DNA from: Hahella sp.
Lineage (GTDB): Bacteria; Pseudomonadota; Gammaproteobacteria; Pseudomonadales; Oleiphilaceae
Length of the DNA stretch: 64,000 bases
Assembly (NCBI GenBank): GCA_028280065.1
Contig: JANQMN010000034.1
Coordinates: 1 to 64,000, forward strand
Direction: 5' to 3'
Part shown: positions 16,301 to 25,123 of the stretch, piece by piece
Numbering within the stretch: the stretch's first letter is position 1
How the letters are laid out: each line of letters begins with the position of its first letter
Position numbers and translations under genes: made by a program
The notes under the pieces: generated by a model
What the model saw: the letters and a program-made list of their open reading frames with translations, nothing else
What the model was told of the DNA's origin: nothing
Databases searched by the model: none

Positions 16301-19235
16301 CACTTACAGGAAGCTCCTTATCATCCACAGAGATTTCGTATATACCACCCAGTTCTGTCTCCGAATTGGGACTAATGGCAACTTGATAAAACGCCCATTC
16401 CCACAACACATTCGCCGCATCATGATTCACATACAGCCGCATATTGAGATAGTCTTCCGGATCCAGACTCGACAGATGTTCGATATTCTCAAACCGGATC
16501 GTCTGGTCTTTGCCCAAGGTCACCAGGGATTCGTCTTCCCCCAGGGCCAACACCAGTTGCTGTTCGCCGTCGATCGGGGTCAGCCGTTCGGCATCATTGC
16601 TGATCAGCGAATACACCGCTTCGATCAGTTGATCGGAACTCGCGATAACCGGGGTGGTGACGTCCAGGATATCGGTGGTTTCTTCGTCGTCTGTTCCTGC
16701 GTTGTTGATCCGGTTTATGTTCTGCATTTCCAGTTCATACTGGCTGAACTGGTACTCCGGCCGGTATTGCCAGGCGTAGCTGGGTAAGGGTTTGGTCGGT
16801 TCGATCGCGTCCTGATCGTCGGGATCGTAGTTACTTAGCAGCTCTCTATAGGCGTAGTATTCCTCGAAGGTCGGTGCTTCGTCGAACATGGGCACCAGGA
16901 AGGGGGTCAGCAGCGCGGGTCTTGTGTCGTAAGGCGGATCTTTTGCGTCGTCCACGTCAAACACGGGGGTTTCGTCTTTTTGGGTGCCGACCACGTGGAC
17001 ATAAAAGTGTTCGGATTTGCTCAGGTTACTGGCGATGTTCAGGGCTTGGATCTGCCGGCCCGGCGCAATCGGGAACTCCGCCAGGTCGGAGCTGCCGCCT
17101 TCCGGGTCGGAGACCGCGGCCAGCAGGTCGGTATCGACAATTTTCGCCAACCGGCCGGTCAGGCCGTACTGCTCGCCGTTGTCCAGGCCGAGTTCTTCGG
17201 GCAACGGCGTGCCGTCATGGTCCAGCCATTCGGTGTAGACGGTAATGGTGGTGTCGGTGGTAAGGCCGGCCCCTTCCTGGCCGATCAAATACTGGCGTTC
17301 CTCGTCCTGGGTCAGGCCCTGGGTGACCTCATATTCCCGTTCCGCCCAGATCTTCAGATTCGGCGGCCGCAGGGTGATTTCCGGGACATCGATATTGATC
17401 AGGTCCAGGGGATTCTCCGCAGCGCTCATCAGTTGCACCCGGGTCGTGCCGATATAGCCGGTGGCCCGGTTGATCGCGACCACCCGGACAAATTCGCCGG
17501 GTTTGGGATGGTCGGCTTCGCGGGTTTGGAACGGCTCGGTCATCAGGTGGTTGACCGCGAACTGTTCGAAACCCACCCGGCGGTTTCCGCCGCCGATATT
17601 CAAGCTGGAGTCGTTGGGGCCGCGCAGCATCATCCGGTACGAAAACCAGTTTTCATCTTCGTTGAGATGCACCTGTTTCCGGTTGTCGACTTCTTCGTCG
17701 CGCAACCCGCGCCGTTCGGTAATCAGCTGGCCGGTGGATTCCCGGAATACCAGGATATCGGTATTCTGGTAATCCTCCTTGCTGATCTGTTGCAACTGCC
17801 CCACCGGTTCGTCCAGGCGTTTCTTCCTATCCGCGACACGCACCAAGTCCGGTGACGCTTCCGCCATGGCGTCAACGTCTTTGTCCGCTTTGGCACTCTG
17901 GTAAGGATCCGCAGCACTTTTCTCAAAAAATACCCACTGGATTTCCACCTCATCCTCGGCGGTCCAATAGTCCTGGGACTCCTGTTCGACAAACACATCC
18001 ACCTGTTCGCCATCGGCATTGGTCAGGGATTTGATCTTGCCGTACAGGACGGTGTCCTCGACGCCATCCTGGTTAAAGTCATACCAGGTGATATCGGTGC
18101 GGACCTCTTCCTCCTCGTCAAAGGCGTCGTAGAGGGTTATATCGTTCTCTTCGGGCGCCAGTTCGATGGCGGTGCCGTCTAGGTTTTCCAGATGCACCCG
18201 CCCCACCAGGAACATCACATCCACTTTGAGATCACGGTAGTAGATGGGGAAGGCACTCGGGTCGTGCTCCTGATAGACCGCCAACCCAAACCCCAACGGC
18301 TTCAGCCCGGCATAGCAGTAATCCCAGTCCTGCTTCCGCAGGAAGTACGGCAGCATGGGCGAACCGATGGGCCGGAAGTTGCGGTATTTCAATTCGGCCC
18401 AAACATCGGTGGTAAACTCGAAGCCCCCGACAGGGCATGGCGGGAGTAAATACTTAAATGAGTACTTGCCGTCGTTGTCGGTAAAGCTGATACCGCCGGG
18501 ATAAACCTCGCTTATCCAGACTTTTACAAAGGGTACGGGGCCGAAGATCTCGTCTTCGAACTTGCGTCGTGCGTACCCCCCCTGGGCCTCGGAGGGATCG
18601 CCGAAAAAACCGACCCGATACGCAATATTGTGTTCCGAGGACGCGATGATATTGCCGTTTTCCTCCAACACCAGCGTCCGGTCATTTTCACCAATGTCGT
18701 AGTCCTGGGTCAGGTCATAGGGAAAACCAAGCAAGACCAACTGGTCCGGGTCCGGCAGTATGCGGCTACTCTGACCGCGCACGTACATGCTTTTGATGCT
18801 GGCGTCCAATGCCGGTGGCGGTATGTCGGTCTCGTCGTCCGCCGCCGTGAAGGTGGCGGCAAAGAATTCGGCCCGGTTCATCAACTCCCCGTCCAGCGCC
18901 AGGTCGTCTTTATGGAGTTCCTGGTATTGCTCCAAACGATCCAGGTGATATTGGTAATCGGCAACCGGTCGTATGGACAGGTTTTCAATGCTGTCTTTAT
19001 ACTCCTCGGGAATCTCCACTTCCGCCACTTCGCTGCCGTCGGTGGCATATTCCACCAAAATCGGCTGTTCCGTTTCTTCGTCCAACACCACGGCACGGGT
19101 GTAGACAGCACCGACCTTGAACCGCGGACCGGCATCGGCATCGGCAGGCACCAGCCATAGCATGCAGAACAGTAAAAGGAACGGTTTGACAAGTGTTCGG
19201 AATTCGGCAGTCTTCCTGGTGGATACAGACAACAT
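12795..19235 (-). CDS. Large secreted protein with candidate nuclease toxin tip
   Basis: This 2,146-residue exported protein has a signal peptide (about 1-35) and AGGAAG about 9 nt before its ATG. Residues about 36-935 form an acidic region I do not recognise; it contains a carboxypeptidase-regulatory-like segment (KVWISEVYPGGISFTDNDGKYSF). Then come Ig-like domains, one of invasin type (about 1070-1160), and a LamG/concanavalin-like domain (about 1320-1490, LHYSMNTVFGDN to GSVDRFSVFDW). From about 1590 the sequence turns helical, with hydrophobic glycine-rich stretches (FILGLDTGSTAGTVGDMVAG) like pre-toxin segments. The last 180 residues carry EVD (D2002) and VELKGW (E2018, K2020), a PD-(D/E)xK-like pattern. 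Base composition shifts near residue 935. The layout is that of a polymorphic toxin; activity is inferred. Confidence 0.75.
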   Translation of the reverse strand: MLSVSTRKTAEFRTLVKPFLLLFCMLWLVPADADAGPRFKVGAVYTRAVVLDEETEQPILVEYATDGSEVAEVEIPEEYKDSIENLSIRPVADYQYHLDRLEQYQELHKDDLALDGELMNRAEFFAATFTAADDETDIPPPALDASIKSMYVRGQSSRILPDPDQLVLLGFPYDLTQDYDIGENDRTLVLEENGNIIASSEHNIAYRVGFFGDPSEAQGGYARRKFEDEIFGPVPFVKVWISEVYPGGISFTDNDGKYSFKYLLPPCPVGGFEFTTDVWAELKYRNFRPIGSPMLPYFLRKQDWDYCYAGLKPLGFGLAVYQEHDPSAFPIYYRDLKVDVMFLVGRVHLENLDGTAIELAPEENDITLYDAFDEEEEVRTDITWYDFNQDGVEDTVLYGKIKSLTNADGEQVDVFVEQESQDYWTAEDEVEIQWVFFEKSAADPYQSAKADKDVDAMAEASPDLVRVADRKKRLDEPVGQLQQISKEDYQNTDILVFRESTGQLITERRGLRDEEVDNRKQVHLNEDENWFSYRMMLRGPNDSSLNIGGGNRRVGFEQFAVNHLMTEPFQTREADHPKPGEFVRVVAINRATGYIGTTRVQLMSAAENPLDLINIDVPEITLRPPNLKIWAEREYEVTQGLTQDEERQYLIGQEGAGLTTDTTITVYTEWLDHDGTPLPEELGLDNGEQYGLTGRLAKIVDTDLLAAVSDPEGGSSDLAEFPIAPGRQIQALNIASNLSKSEHFYVHVVGTQKDETPVFDVDDAKDPPYDTRPALLTPFLVPMFDEAPTFEEYYAYRELLSNYDPDDQDAIEPTKPLPSYAWQYRPEYQFSQYELEMQNINRINNAGTDDEETTDILDVTTPVIASSDQLIEAVYSLISNDAERLTPIDGEQQLVLALGEDESLVTLGKDQTIRFENIEHLSSLDPEDYLNMRLYVNHDAANVLWEWAFYQVAISPNSETELGGIYEISVDDKELPVSAIVLDGNTDGSKTYLGSWSVEGVGSYLNALPMKNTDGIFINTLNLPTISGITNRVLFKLEDGSAGKIYSAYIETVPGVPANLSVTSGGAAAVSDMGAITGEVTVTDQFENSVEDGTPVHIRTDGDAVVITDGLTANGKVSFSVKGGFTAGSQNLVVTVGNLETSKSIEIAPIELTVDVDALVDVKEKVPVTFSVTSPVADDLTGLVLNVGATKGELADERLVISGKTAQTELYAGEFPGSGQVVGYFSGGLATANYEVDYKEGLVSSEYNLLVGDETADGSFSVPVDQTRFPEAPSSLSVDYVTASTVTIKGAPGEAKVAELGNLLQPNIEPVLHYSMNTVFGDNNVLDYYLLLNAKTSNNGVDPFDQGAVVSNTVGVSNDSKTGFGKSFTFDGNAKVAVQNVGILQPAQGAGFTLDIKPSAPDGSVVDYQSAAMRLFQSSGQLVLEIDTVDGRFSVTSDQVSLNEWHSVGAHYKDNKLLLQIDDKIYGVPASGSLVTNASVNQGIIIGGDFKGSVDRFSVFDWTAPALTTFSDGSLSKQITIGPDGKMTLPIVSTGKLGEFRASIKAAKSTYGHEGFLFESALAELVNPPGVWDVPVTIFFPDEAVPDIIHEGGYEAEISAKEALVKLVELNSYVEEVRKDFAIGFILGLDTGSTAGTVGDMVAGFFLLGDLRDAGKQLIYQLTDDEEYNQVVHILSNLGIITNLAEVGGIAAGGVPGAILAVIDGTIAAAKTSAKLYKASSPMMKVLGPFLSKTYDKLWENKDLLPLQNLLPFLEIYVAYSLMSEDIKTLFENAIQTEEDLVNFAEFALAQAEDEEAVAALPGYRGIPFEFAYAAPTSKYIQFFQELAEEVKTAASKNNMTLSQAGKNFSSAIAGLKRLGDLKMKNIANRKEALVSLVVAQKHGIQGNSQKATVDLILNSNNKLGSVVLRDRLFKAIEEIDWKKLIDELDADSIDVLKSANGPFGYLGQTKNTARAALMMFEQISQAQKLGLKVVSLEKKVDVLAESGKKIATGAKGTREVDMVLKTVDEAGKVTLVELKGWTKTISFIQSSSGKEITLGAGEWFKNNLKPGSQLFKDIILFSRKVDIDGNTIEKMEGVRWLIAKEGFDDLISKGDLVEQTVKAVRSNSQYFRRILKIDSDDDWRKYLIDLRKAMKQKEFFSSVEF

Positions 19236-19254
19236 GAGAATACGCTTCCTTAAA

Positions 19255-22200
19255 TTATTGCAGTTCGGCTAACAGTTGTTGCAGGGTCTTTTCACCGTTA
19301 GCAACCGCTTCCATTAACGGGGTATTGACCGGATCGACCAGGGAATAACCAAAGAAGTCTAGTGAAACGACCTCCACAGGTCCTAGCGATACGACGCGTT
19401 GATTTTCAATTTTACCGACACCGATCGGTTGCAAAACTTCCAGCTCCGGATCGTAACCAAGTAGAACAACATACCGGTAAATATCCGGTACATAGTCATA
19501 GCTGCCTCTTAACGCAGGAATTGTGATATCAATCGAAAGAGATCCGGAGACTTGAATCCCCCTTGGCTGGTTGGCAAACACCCACAGCGGCATGGCTTCC
19601 GGTCGGCTATCCACCTGCATCTGCTCGAAAGGCAAGAACTGGGTGTGGACACGCCCGGCACTGCGCTGATTGGGAAACAGCAGGCTGGCATTGGTAAGGT
19701 CTAATTCCAATTCACCGCCGGAAAGGCTAACTGCTCGCCCACCCTCCACAAATTGATAGGGCACTTCCCGATTCAACTCCTGCAGGGTCACCATCTCGAT
19801 ATTATTCCGCCGGTTGCGCTGCACATTGATCGTCTGCATCATGGTGCCAAAATGCGGTGTCTTCATGTCCGGATTGACAATGAGACGATGACGCCCGCCG
19901 GGGATGACCTGGTCCGCCTGTTCCTGGAAACCGAACGCATAACCACCGTCGCCGTTGGTTGTCACGGAACGGCCAAGGTCCGGCAGGGAGACTTCGACCC
20001 CCTCTAACGGCTGGCCAAACTGGTCGGAAACACCACCAATAATGAAGGTTGGAAGTTCTCTGACCGTAAAGGTAGTACGTGTCAGCTCCTGTCCGTCATA
20101 GCTGACTTCGACATATAGCTCGGCGTTAAAACCTAACTGACGTTCCGGATAGAATACTGCTGTCGTTTCACCCGGTAACAAGGAAAGCCTGCCGGGAACC
20201 TGTTCTCTATTGCGGTTCACCTGTTCAAGTTCATACCCCTGCGCTTCGACAAAGTCCAATCCCAATGGATCATCATCGATATAGGTGTGACCATGTAAGG
20301 TTTCCTTTAGCTCAAAACTGAGCTTTGACAGTTCGATCGGCTTATTGAAATAAAGTTCTACCGAGGCGTTCGGTTCCACATGCCGGGCGTTCAAATCGGG
20401 CTCGATTCTGACCAGTTCCAAGGGGATATCGCCGGCATTTGTCACAGACACCGCTAAACTGGATGAGGCAATAAGATTCCCTACAGCATTGAGTGCTTCG
20501 AAACGGATTTGGTAACTGGCCCCTTGCCCTGGCAGGACGACATCACCGGTATACAATGATCCGGTGCGCGCCAGTTGCACCGGTAGACCTGCATCGACCC
20601 TGGCGATGACTTGATCACCTTCCTGTAACGAGGTCGCGCGGACGGCCACCTGAACAGTGACCGGGTCGCCCTGACTTAAAAACTGCGCGCCGGCGGCAGG
20701 TAGGATTGGGTTTAAATTCGTTACGGCATTAGACATGAGTACGACTTCCAGACTTTTCTGGTTGCCGCTCAAATCACGCGCCACCATGTTGAGCGGTGTC
20801 TCCTGCCCTGTGGCCAGCGCGACGGCATAGGAAAATTCGTATTCATGTTCCGCTATACCAGGGCTAAGCTGCACCGGGACATCATTCACCGTTAAACTGG
20901 ACAGGTTGGCGTCAATTACCCGGCCACTGAGGATATAGGGGGATTCAAGAACTGTGTTGACCGAACCGAGTTCAAGGTCATTATCGAGTTCAATTTCCGG
21001 TGGCATATTATCCCGATAATACCGCACCGTTGTCGTCGAGGTTTTGTTCAGGGAATCTGTCGCTTCAATGGTGAGTGACAGGCTATCCTGCCCTTCCGGA
21101 AAGCTGACCGGTTGGGAATAATCGACCACAGTGAGCTCGGGGGCAGGCAAGGTTAACGGCTCATCATTGAGCCTAAGCGTTAACGGACCGCCTTCGCTCA
21201 CTACCCTGACGGCAAATACGAAGGTGCTTTCACTTAGCAGACTTCCGTCCGTCGGGCTTTGGATCGTTATTGCCGGGGCCGGGAGATTATCCGCACCGTC
21301 CGGCAGATGAATGATAGTTAAGGTTTCCGCATCACTGTAACCGCTCGCCTCTACCCGAAGCTGAAACGCGTTATCACCATAACTGAGCGGGATATCGGGC
21401 AACACAAAGGTGTAGCGTTGCGGGTCCGCGGTCCCATTCGGTGTGATCTGCCATTCGTTGACATAGAAACGCACTTCCGGTAACGGCAGGGAAGTATGAA
21501 CCTCCCCCGTTAGGGTAAAGGAGTCTTCGGTGATAATCGTCCCGCTCACCGGTGCTATATGGATAAATCTCGGTGGCGCATCACGGGTAATTTCCAGTAA
21601 CTCCTCTTGTGTGTTGTCTGACAGATCCAATGCCGTGACGACAATCGCATTCAGCCCAACCTGGAGAGGAATTTCGGCACTGAAACCACTTCCGTTCAAG
21701 GTGGCGGCGAAGGTCGCATCCGGATAGCGGTCGGAGGTTAAACGCACTAATGCAACACCTGAGTAGGGTTGCCCGGGATCAGTCACAGTGCCGGTAACCG
21801 TCCAGCTTTCGGCATCGGTAGAAGCAGGAATAGTATTAACGGTCAGTTCGGGAGCAACCGTATCCGGATAATCGCTTGCGTCATTCGGATCGGTTCCGGC
21901 AGCAATCTCATCATCGTTGCTAACACTATCGCCATCCCGGTCGGGATCGGCATTATCGCCAATACCGTCATTATCCAGGTCGCTGCTCTCATTCGGGTCA
22001 TCGGGGAAGGCGTCCTCGTCGTTCGGTACCTGGTCGCCATCCCGGTCAGCGTCAGCATTGTCCCCTATACCATCACCATCGCTATCCTTGGTTTCAGAAG
22101 GATCATTGGGGAAGGCATCCTCATCGTTATTAACACCGTCGCCGTCGCGGTCCGGATCAATATCATCCGGAATACCGTCGTTATCCATATCATCGCCGGG

Positions 22201-25095
22201 TCCTTGATCCAGGTCTTCGATCTCCAGACTGAAACTCTGCAAATCCTGACTCTCTGCATCGGCAAGTTCCACCGTAATCTCGTAGACACCTGCTTGGCCG
22301 GGCAGCCATTCAATCAACCCACTGCTCTCGTCAATGATCATGCCGCCAGGGGCGTTGACCAAACGGAATGTCAGTGCATCGTCCACTGCCCCGCGGACAT
22401 TCAGATCATTGTTCGGATCAGCGCCGTTTACGTCATAGTTATACAAATAACCGGTGGTTCCGTGAGTAATCGGTTGAGAGTAAATGACCGGAGCATAGTT
22501 GATCGGGCCTCGGCTTCTGCTGGCCGTTGGATGGGAGCTCACGACGTTGGAAAAACAGGTGCCATTGTCAGTGATTGCGCCGATCGCATATAAGTAAGAA
22601 TTTTCATTGGCAACACTATTGTCGGCATAAAGGGGATTAGTAACCTCTGCAATTTTCTGAAAATCATTCGGAGCCGACTCTATCGCGCGGAACACTTCAT
22701 ACGCGGTCGCGCCTTGGAGTTCTTCCCATGTAATGGTGACCTGACTTCTCCTGGAGCGTTGCTCTATCGGGAGGCAGGCATTGACATTGACTGTCGCCGA
22801 CGCAGTATCCAAAGTTGCCCCGTTGGAATACGCGTAAGTCACCTTATACTGCCCCTCAGGTACAGTTACGGTCGGCGCATTTTCCTGGGTGGTGGGGAAA
22901 GGTCCGAGCCAAAATCCTTCGCTAGCAATTCCCGCCAGTTGCACACCATCATTAGACATTACCCGATTCTTAACAAGCACCAAGTCTGAGAGGCTTGCCG
23001 CCGGGCTGCTGTCGGGATCGTTGGGATCTGTGCCAGCTAGTTGTTCCGTATCATTTGATGCGCCATCTCCATCACGATCCGTATCCAGCTTATCGTAAAC
23101 CGAGTCGCCGTCCATATCGCATAAATGACCGAAATCCAGCTGCGCAACGCCGGTGGGCCGATAGTGAACATTGACATAACTGTTGGTGTTAATCGTGCCT
23201 GCTACGACTGCGCCGAAAACGTTGACCTGGGTTTGAATGTCAACTGTTCCAGCAGCGTAAAGCAATGCGCTGACAGTACTTTCACTGTTAAGCGAAATTC
23301 CACCATAGCTGTATATGAGTAACCGGCCGGAGCTTCCTTCCTGACCAAGTGCGGGAGAATTAACCAGGCCGCGCCATCCAAGATTAAGGCTTTTACCGAT
23401 AAATAGCCGGACAGTACCGCTGCCACTTATCAGCAGTTGGGATTCAGAGCCCATTGTTAGTTCATCGATCCAAATATCGCCTGCAGGCAATACAAGCTGC
23501 CCGCCCTGCCCTACATCGAGCCGCTTTATAAAATACTCATTCTGCTCAGGACTTAGTGTCAGGATGGCTTGCGAATTAAGACTCACCGTATCAAATGCAT
23601 ATGCGCCATCTGCGCCTATCGTGCCGCTGCCGTTATAAGGCACATTGATGTCGTTGGTATCTTGCGACAATTTGAAATCCGGCGCGGTAAAGGTCGAAAG
23701 CGCGTTACCACTGGCAAAACAGGCTTGGTTGTAGCAGCCCAATACTGTCGATCCGCCATTCGAGTAAAGTGTCGGAGTCTGAAGTTCCGTTACAGCCGTA
23801 TCAGAGATTTGGGAGTTGTAGCCCAGTAAAATCACCCCGTTATCCGAGTGGCTTTGTAAACCATTCGGATAGCTGGCCGTACAACTGTTTACATAACCTT
23901 CTAAGTTGTCCGGTGTTCCGTTGCCATTGATGTCCTCAGGCACACTGACAGCATTGTCCGGATCTGTGCCTGCATGAATTTCATCGATGTTGGAAAATCC
24001 ATCGCCGTCACGATCAGTATCAGCATTGTCACCGATAAGGTCGCCATCCAAATCAGAAGATTCTGTGGCGTCATAAGGAAATGCATCCTGTTCGTTGACG
24101 ATACCATCGCCATCAATATCGGGGTCATTGGCGTCCGGAATACCGTCGCCATCGGTATCGGAAGTACCGCATATCAGGCCGTAGTCGAGACTGTTCACTG
24201 CCGCCGGCCGGTAATAGATCTTAGCCATGCTGTTCGCAATAACGGTCGATCCCGTTATTGCACCATAAACCGTGGCCTGGGAACCGAGCTCAATACGGCC
24301 TTGGGCAAAAAGTAAACCGCTAATACGGACGTTGCTATTTAAGACGATATCGCCAAATCCATACACCAAAAGCCGGCTTGCATCGGCTTCCTCTCCGGAA
24401 CTCGTCATGTTGACTTGGGCCGACCAGCCTATACTAAGGTTTTCCTGCACGAACAGCCTTACCGTCCCATTGCTGTCGGTAAGGATTTCGCTGCTGGACG
24501 CGATATTGAGCTGGCGAATCCAATAGTCGCCTGGCGGCAAATAAACCTTGGCGTTGCTGCCTAACTCCATTCGGCCGATTCGATATTCAAGATTCGCTTC
24601 GGTAAACTGCAGTTGAGATTCAGCATTTAACAAGATAGTGCCAAATTCGGTACCGTTAACCTGTGAAAGTGCCGCAGATCCGTTGTATGCAACTTCGAAT
24701 GTATTGCTCTCAGTCGTGCTTTTAAAGACCGGCCAGTGGAAGGTAGAAACCGGCAACCCCGAAGAGAGACACGACTGTGCACCGCAGCTCAGCTGCGAAG
24801 ATCCTGAATTAACATTCAGATTTGGCGTCTCCAACCTCGGGCTCGGTACGCCCAGAACCTGCGCATTATAACCTAACTCGATTTGACCTGAACCGCTATG
24901 CACTTGAAGACCGTTGGGAAAAGTGTCCGTGCAGGCATCCACTGCCAAAGCAGGGAGTGAATAGCCTGCAATCGAGATGACCGTCAAACACAGCAGAAAC
25001 AAGTTCGCTGTTATTTTACGGAGATATCCCGGCCCGAACTTTTGCTGATACTGAACCGCCTCAAAGGCGGCTTTATTTTGCGGAGTGCCACTCAT
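19255..25095 (-). CDS. Secreted protein with two MshQ-like modules and thrombospondin type 3 repeats
   Basis: This 1,946-residue protein has a long signal sequence (about 1-51, ending PALA). Two homologous modules, about 52-308 and 400-660, each start CT/SxxxPNGLQxHS and contain repeats such as GYNAQVLG and YYRPAAVNSLDYG. They resemble the N-terminal module of MSHA-pilus-locus MshQ and look like a beta-solenoid. Three clusters of D-rich thrombospondin type 3 repeats (about 309-385, 660-702 and 964-1075) should bind calcium. A fibronectin-like and a cadherin-like domain lie between. Tandem Ig-like domains (about 1080-1550), an SbsA-type Ig domain and a carboxypeptidase-regulatory-like domain (FIIGGVSDQFGQPLEGVEV) come next, then an unrecognised C-terminal domain. 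It lies between the isomerase genes and the toxin-like gene, 19 nt before the latter. A structural role on the surface is likely. Confidence 0.8.
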   Translation of the reverse strand: MSGTPQNKAAFEAVQYQQKFGPGYLRKITANLFLLCLTVISIAGYSLPALAVDACTDTFPNGLQVHSGSGQIELGYNAQVLGVPSPRLETPNLNVNSGSSQLSCGAQSCLSSGLPVSTFHWPVFKSTTESNTFEVAYNGSAALSQVNGTEFGTILLNAESQLQFTEANLEYRIGRMELGSNAKVYLPPGDYWIRQLNIASSSEILTDSNGTVRLFVQENLSIGWSAQVNMTSSGEEADASRLLVYGFGDIVLNSNVRISGLLFAQGRIELGSQATVYGAITGSTVIANSMAKIYYRPAAVNSLDYGLICGTSDTDGDGIPDANDPDIDGDGIVNEQDAFPYDATESSDLDGDLIGDNADTDRDGDGFSNIDEIHAGTDPDNAVSVPEDINGNGTPDNLEGYVNSCTASYPNGLQSHSDNGVILLGYNSQISDTAVTELQTPTLYSNGGSTVLGCYNQACFASGNALSTFTAPDFKLSQDTNDINVPYNGSGTIGADGAYAFDTVSLNSQAILTLSPEQNEYFIKRLDVGQGGQLVLPAGDIWIDELTMGSESQLLISGSGTVRLFIGKSLNLGWRGLVNSPALGQEGSSGRLLIYSYGGISLNSESTVSALLYAAGTVDIQTQVNVFGAVVAGTINTNSYVNVHYRPTGVAQLDFGHLCDMDGDSVYDKLDTDRDGDGASNDTEQLAGTDPNDPDSSPAASLSDLVLVKNRVMSNDGVQLAGIASEGFWLGPFPTTQENAPTVTVPEGQYKVTYAYSNGATLDTASATVNVNACLPIEQRSRRSQVTITWEELQGATAYEVFRAIESAPNDFQKIAEVTNPLYADNSVANENSYLYAIGAITDNGTCFSNVVSSHPTASRSRGPINYAPVIYSQPITHGTTGYLYNYDVNGADPNNDLNVRGAVDDALTFRLVNAPGGMIIDESSGLIEWLPGQAGVYEITVELADAESQDLQSFSLEIEDLDQGPGDDMDNDGIPDDIDPDRDGDGVNNDEDAFPNDPSETKDSDGDGIGDNADADRDGDQVPNDEDAFPDDPNESSDLDNDGIGDNADPDRDGDSVSNDDEIAAGTDPNDASDYPDTVAPELTVNTIPASTDAESWTVTGTVTDPGQPYSGVALVRLTSDRYPDATFAATLNGSGFSAEIPLQVGLNAIVVTALDLSDNTQEELLEITRDAPPRFIHIAPVSGTIITEDSFTLTGEVHTSLPLPEVRFYVNEWQITPNGTADPQRYTFVLPDIPLSYGDNAFQLRVEASGYSDAETLTIIHLPDGADNLPAPAITIQSPTDGSLLSESTFVFAVRVVSEGGPLTLRLNDEPLTLPAPELTVVDYSQPVSFPEGQDSLSLTIEATDSLNKTSTTTVRYYRDNMPPEIELDNDLELGSVNTVLESPYILSGRVIDANLSSLTVNDVPVQLSPGIAEHEYEFSYAVALATGQETPLNMVARDLSGNQKSLEVVLMSNAVTNLNPILPAAGAQFLSQGDPVTVQVAVRATSLQEGDQVIARVDAGLPVQLARTGSLYTGDVVLPGQGASYQIRFEALNAVGNLIASSSLAVSVTNAGDIPLELVRIEPDLNARHVEPNASVELYFNKPIELSKLSFELKETLHGHTYIDDDPLGLDFVEAQGYELEQVNRNREQVPGRLSLLPGETTAVFYPERQLGFNAELYVEVSYDGQELTRTTFTVRELPTFIIGGVSDQFGQPLEGVEVSLPDLGRSVTTNGDGGYAFGFQEQADQVIPGGRHRLIVNPDMKTPHFGTMMQTINVQRNRRNNIEMVTLQELNREVPYQFVEGGRAVSLSGGELELDLTNASLLFPNQRSAGRVHTQFLPFEQMQVDSRPEAMPLWVFANQPRGIQVSGSLSIDITIPALRGSYDYVPDIYRYVVLLGYDPELEVLQPIGVGKIENQRVVSLGPVEVVSLDFFGYSLVDPVNTPLMEAVANGEKTLQQLLAELQ
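21870..24175 (-). repeat. Three clusters of thrombospondin type 3 repeats
   Basis: D-x-D-x-D-G repeats occur at about 23950-24170, 22990-23115 and 21870-22205. Typical units are DTDGDGIPD, DRDGDGVNN and DLDNDGIGDNAD. They form rigid calcium-filled connectors in known proteins. The repetitive DNA makes local misassembly possible. Confidence 0.85.
23110..24940 (-). repeat. Internal duplication of the MshQ-like module
   Basis: The modules at about 24170-24940 and 23110-23895 encode related proteins. Shared landmarks are PNGLQ, HS, GYN, LPAGDIWI/LPPGDYWI, SGTVRLFI/NGTVRLFV, and HYRPTGVAQLDFG/YYRPAAVNSLDYG. The DNA has diverged, so the duplication is old. Confidence 0.8.
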
Positions 25096-25123
25096 CCCTA
25101 AAAGACCTGTTCCTGATTACTGG

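Noticed and set aside
16980-17855. 291-codon plus-strand open frame
   Set aside because: It is antisense to the GC-rich part of the 2,146-residue gene, where high G+C keeps complementary frames open. It has low-complexity composition, no domain pattern and no start context.
21870-22205. Regular DNA repeats that might suggest a CRISPR or satellite array
   Set aside because: They are in-frame codons for thrombospondin type 3 repeats, with no constant repeat and unique spacer pattern.
21769-22593. 274-codon plus-strand open frame rich in Ile, Val and Gly
   Set aside because: It is antisense to the Asp-rich thrombospondin repeats (GAT/GAC read back as ATC/GTC), which creates an artificial hydrophobic product.
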